NCBI GenBank assembly: GCA_017645245.1
Contig: JAGCPG010000119.1
Coordinates: 1-33,112, forward strand
Reading direction: 5' to 3'
Origin: Bacteroidales bacterium
GTDB taxonomy: Bacteria; Bacteroidota; Bacteroidia; Bacteroidales; F082
Length of the DNA stretch: 33,112 nt
This document shows, in pieces, positions 30,746 to 33,112 of this stretch; positions within the stretch are counted from its first letter, which is position 1, and each line of letters starts with the position of its first letter. The notes below the pieces were generated by a model that made no database searches, was not told the DNA's origin, and was given only the letters and a program-made list of their open reading frames with translations. Both the position numbers and the translations under genes were made by a program.

Positions 30746-30778
30746 AAGCGCAAGTCACGGAAGACCTGCGCTTTTTTT
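30746..30778 (+). terminator. Terminator-like hairpin between tRNA-Asp and prfC
   Basis: The stem pairs AAGCGCA (30746-30752) with TGCGCTT (30767-30773). One mismatch and then GTC/GAC follow, closing a 6-nt loop, and a run of seven T residues ends the structure. It lies 3 bp after the tRNA and ends 14 bp before the prfC start. Confidence 0.85.
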
Positions 30779-30792
30779 GTAAACAGTTCGTC

Positions 30793-32367
30793 ATGACATT
30801 CATTGAAGAAATCAATAGGCGCAGGACTTTTGCCATTGTGAGTCACCCCGACGCGGGTAAGACCACGTTAACCGAGAAATTGTTGTTGTATGGCGGTGCC
30901 ATTCAGGTGGCCGGTGCGGTGAAATCGAACAAAATCCGCAAGACCGCCACTTCCGACTGGATGGAGATTGAACGCCAGCGTGGCATCTCGGTGGCCACCT
31001 CCGTCATGGGATTCGACTATAACGGCATCAAGATCAACATCTTGGATACCCCAGGACATAAGGACTTCGCGGAAGATACCTTCCGTACGTTGACTGCGGT
31101 CGACAGTGTCATCGTGGTCATCGATGCCGCTAAGGGTGTGGAGTCGCAGACCGAGAAGCTTGTGGAGGTGTGCCGCATGCACAATACACCTATTATTGTG
31201 TTTATCAACAAGATGGATCGTCCTGGCAAAGATGCCTTTGAATTGTTGGATGAGATTGAACAGAAGTTGAATCTCCGCCTGACGCCGCTGAGTTGGCCGA
31301 TCAACATGGGGCCAAAGTTTAAGGGCGTATATAGCATTTACGACAAGAGCCTTTACCTGTTTAATTCTGATAAACAGCATATTACTGCCGGCATTGCTTT
31401 TGACGATCTCAACAATCCTGAATTGGACAAGATGCTTGGCGAGGATGCCGAAACCCTTCGTAACGAGACGGATTTGGTCCAAGGCGTTTATGATGAGTTC
31501 TCCCGTGACGCATACCTGAAAGGCGACATTTGTCCCGTGTTTTTCGGCTCGGCCTTGAACAACTTTGGCGTCAAGGAGTTGCTGGATTGTTTCATTCAGA
31601 TTGCGCCTACACCCATCGGCCGTGATACCGAGGAGCGCCATATCGAGCCGACGGAGGAGAAGTTCACGGGTTTCGTCTTCAAGATTCACGCCAACATGGA
31701 CCCCAACCATCGCGACCGCATCGCCTTTGTGAGGGTGGTCTCGGGCCGTTTTGAGCGCAACAAGAACTATTTCCATGTGCGTCAGCGCCGCGAACTGAAG
31801 TTTTCGAACCCCACGGCGTTCATGGCGCAAAAGAAGTCAGTGCTCGACGAGGCTTTCCCTGGCGACATCGTGGGCTTGTATGACGCTGGCAACTTCAAGA
31901 TCGGTGACACCTTGACCGAGGGGGAGATCCTAAATTATAAAGGTATTCCGAGTTTCTCACCGGAGCAGTTCCGTTATGTGGAAAACGCCGACCCGATGAA
32001 GGCCAAGCAACTTGCTAAGGGCTTGGAGCAGTTGACCGACGAAGGTGTGGCCCAGCTCTTCACGGGTAAGATGACCGGCAGGAAGATCATCGGAACGGTT
32101 GGCGAGTTGCAGTTTGAGGTGATTCAATACCGTTTGCTGCATGAGTACAACGCCTCTTGCCGTTACGAACCCATCTCCTTGTACAAGACGGCGTGGATCA
32201 CCAGTGGCAACGAGGAGCAACTGAAAGATTTCAAGACCCGAAAGGCCTTGAATTTGGCTGAGGACAAGGATGGTAGAGATGTGTTTTTGGCTGAGTCGCC
32301 ATACGCGTTGCAGATAGCCATGGAAAAATATCCTGACATTGAATTTCATTTTACTTCGGAATTTTAG
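30793..32367 (+). CDS. prfC: Peptide chain release factor 3
   Basis: A translational GTPase of 524 aa that recycles RF1/RF2 from the ribosome after termination. G1 is '[10 protein letters not shown]' (Lys23), G3 '[13 protein letters not shown]', G4 'NKMDR'. The RF3-type N-terminus '[20 protein letters not shown]' and '[20 protein letters not shown]' distinguish it from EF-G. The C-terminal RF3 domain ends in '[14 protein letters not shown]'. The reading frame stays open upstream through the tRNA to 30598, but ATG 30793 matches the family N-terminus. No separate promoter is evident between the terminator and the start codon, so expression may depend on read-through from the tRNA promoter. Confidence 0.95.
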   Translation: MTFIEEINRRRTFAIVSHPDAGKTTLTEKLLLYGGAIQVAGAVKSNKIRKTATSDWMEIERQRGISVATSVMGFDYNGIKINILDTPGHKDFAEDTFRTLTAVDSVIVVIDAAKGVESQTEKLVEVCRMHNTPIIVFINKMDRPGKDAFELLDEIEQKLNLRLTPLSWPINMGPKFKGVYSIYDKSLYLFNSDKQHITAGIAFDDLNNPELDKMLGEDAETLRNETDLVQGVYDEFSRDAYLKGDICPVFFGSALNNFGVKELLDCFIQIAPTPIGRDTEERHIEPTEEKFTGFVFKIHANMDPNHRDRIAFVRVVSGRFERNKNYFHVRQRRELKFSNPTAFMAQKKSVLDEAFPGDIVGLYDAGNFKIGDTLTEGEILNYKGIPSFSPEQFRYVENADPMKAKQLAKGLEQLTDEGVAQLFTGKMTGRKIIGTVGELQFEVIQYRLLHEYNASCRYEPISLYKTAWITSGNEEQLKDFKTRKALNLAEDKDGRDVFLAESPYALQIAMEKYPDIEFHFTSEF

Positions 32368-32387
32368 TTTTGTGCCGGATTATTTAT

Positions 32388-32395
32388 TAAGTTTG
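32388..32395 (+). promoter_or_regulatory. Possible -7 element for mscL
   Basis: TAAGTTTG matches TAnnTTTG and lies 44 bp before the mscL start. The nearest upstream TTG (32370-32372) is only 15 bp away, so the -33 element is poor. Confidence 0.45.
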
Positions 32396-32439
32396 CAGGG
32401 CATTAATAAATAAGGTATACTAACTAAAAATTTCGCATT

Positions 32440-32871
32440 ATGGGTTTTTTCAAGGAATTTAAAGAGTTTGCCGTCAAAGGCAACGTTATGGACATGGCTG
32501 TCGGTGTCATCATTGGCGGTGCATTCGGAAAGATTGTCTCCTCTTTGGTGAATGACATCATCATGCCGTTGGTTGGCAAGGTGGTAGGCAATGTGAGTTT
32601 CACCGACTTGTTCATCAATCTTTCCAATGACACAAAGTATGAAACGCTAAAAGCGGCCCAAGAAGCCGGTGTTTCCGTGTTCGCTTACGGTCAGTTTATC
32701 CAGAACATCATTGATTTTCTGATCATTGCGTTGTGTATCTTCCTGATGATCAAGGCCATCAACAAGACCAAGAAGAAAGAGGAAGCTGCTCCGGAGCCAG
32801 CTGCTCCTGCCGAGCCTTCGGAAGACATCAAGTTGTTGACTGAGATTCGCGATTTGCTCAAGAAGGATTAA
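32440..32871 (+). CDS. mscL: Large-conductance mechanosensitive channel MscL
   Basis: A 143-aa pentameric channel that opens under membrane tension to release solutes during hypo-osmotic shock. The N-terminal amphipathic helix '[20 protein letters not shown]' leads into TM1 '[20 protein letters not shown]' and 'IMPLVG', the highly conserved MscL signature. A periplasmic loop follows. TM2 is '[19 protein letters not shown]', and the cytoplasmic tail is charged with an Ala/Pro/Glu linker (about residues 112-128) and a terminal helix. It stands alone, with its own terminator. Confidence 0.96.
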   Translation: MGFFKEFKEFAVKGNVMDMAVGVIIGGAFGKIVSSLVNDIIMPLVGKVVGNVSFTDLFINLSNDTKYETLKAAQEAGVSVFAYGQFIQNIIDFLIIALCIFLMIKAINKTKKKEEAAPEPAAPAEPSEDIKLLTEIRDLLKKD

Positions 32872-32890
32872 AAAACCATTGTTTATCCTG

Positions 32891-32919
32891 AAAAGCCGGT
32901 CGTTTAGATCGGCTTTTTT
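32891..32919 (+). terminator. Terminator of mscL
   Basis: The stem AAAAGCCGGTC (32891-32901) pairs with GATCGGCTTTT (32907-32917), including one G-T pair, around the loop GTTTA, and is followed by further T residues. It lies 20 bp after the mscL stop. Confidence 0.9.
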
Positions 32920-32980
32920 ATTTTTAATTACCTGATAATCAGAAGATATAAAATTTTTCAAAAAAATTCTCAAAAAACGC

Positions 32981-33010
32981 TTGTGGGTTTGAGAAAAGGT
33001 TGTACCTTTG
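32981..33010 (+). promoter_or_regulatory. Strong stable-RNA (probable rRNA operon) promoter
   Basis: A -33 TTG (32981-32983), 19-bp spacer and perfect TACCTTTG (33003-33010) follow an A-rich UP-like stretch (32949-32977). The design closely copies the tRNA-Asp promoter at 30598-30627. No protein gene starts in the remaining 100 bp. Confidence 0.8.
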
Positions 33011-33020
33011 CAGCCGTTTT

Positions 33021-33112
33021 CGACCTCACGGAAGAGGGGATGGTTAGGAGGGAGGTCGGACAGTTCTTTGAAAGCTTGAGGCCAGCATAAGAAGCAAGAG
33101 TCGAGCGGGGCC
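33021..33112 (+). other. Probable rRNA operon leader with boxA-like site (window end)
   Basis: After the promoter, CGACCTC (33021-33027) can pair with GAGGTCG (33052-33058). GTTCTTTGAA at 33063-33072 resembles boxA antitermination sites (E. coli TGCTCTTTAACA) and the GTTCTTTGA element I recall from leaders of Bacteroidota rRNA operons. I infer that a 16S rRNA gene follows, but no 16S sequence is inside the window. Confidence 0.55.

Noticed and set aside
30598..30792. N-terminal extension of prfC through the tRNA-Asp gene
   Set aside because: The frame is open by chance. The region holds a promoter, a complete tRNA and a terminator, and ATG 30793 gives the standard RF3 N-terminus.

Overview
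The window looks like an ordinary chromosomal segment from the Bacteroidota, most likely Bacteroidales. Supporting signs are the TTG-N17-23-TAnnTTTG promoters, the near absence of Shine-Dalgarno sequences, OMP-biogenesis and lipid A genes, N-terminal signal peptides ending in FAQ/MAQ, and family choices typical of the phylum (TPR protein plus barrel, SurA-like trio, alpha-2-macroglobulin with PbpC). No phage, IS element, CRISPR array or clearly foreign region was seen.

Layout. (1) 1-130: 3' end of the RNase P RNA gene. (2) 188-4899: a large secreted TPR protein and a TonB-receptor-like beta-barrel, overlapping by 4 bp. (3) 4994-14477: gyrB, an alpha-2-macroglobulin lipoprotein and pbpC, closely spaced or overlapping. 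(4) 14520-21282: guaB, three SurA/PpiC-type periplasmic folding proteins and a MoxR ATPase, ending at a bidirectional terminator. (5) 21338-24971, minus strand: a small HTH protein with a long structured leader, then rsfS-ftsH-LUD protein as a second minus-strand operon. (6) 25095-28375: kdsC, maf, surE, a small membrane protein and lpxB. (7) 28446-30551: comEC-like gene. (8) 30598-32367: tRNA-Asp and prfC. (9) 32440-32871: mscL. (10) 32981-33112: a strong stable-RNA promoter and leader that probably opens an rRNA operon just beyond the window.

How the genes fit together. Much of the window serves the cell envelope: outer-membrane protein folding (three PPIase/chaperone proteins), lipid A and Kdo synthesis (lpxB, kdsC), periplasmic protease defence coupled to peptidoglycan repair (A2M-PbpC), membrane quality control (FtsH) and osmotic protection (MscL). 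The rest is information processing: gyrB, guaB, rsfS, prfC, tRNA-Asp, RNase P RNA.

The least ordinary stretch is the 389-bp gap at 21656-22044. A consensus minus-strand promoter there starts a roughly 310-nt leader ahead of the HTH gene. The leader carries two copies of TAGTGGTCC that can each pair with the same intervening segment. The second pairing is followed by five U residues. This is the geometry of an antiterminator/terminator switch, and it also contains a GAAA-capped hairpin, a possible pseudoknot and a possible 20-codon leader ORF. I do not recognise it as a known RNA class. All pairings were worked out by eye, with no folding or database search.
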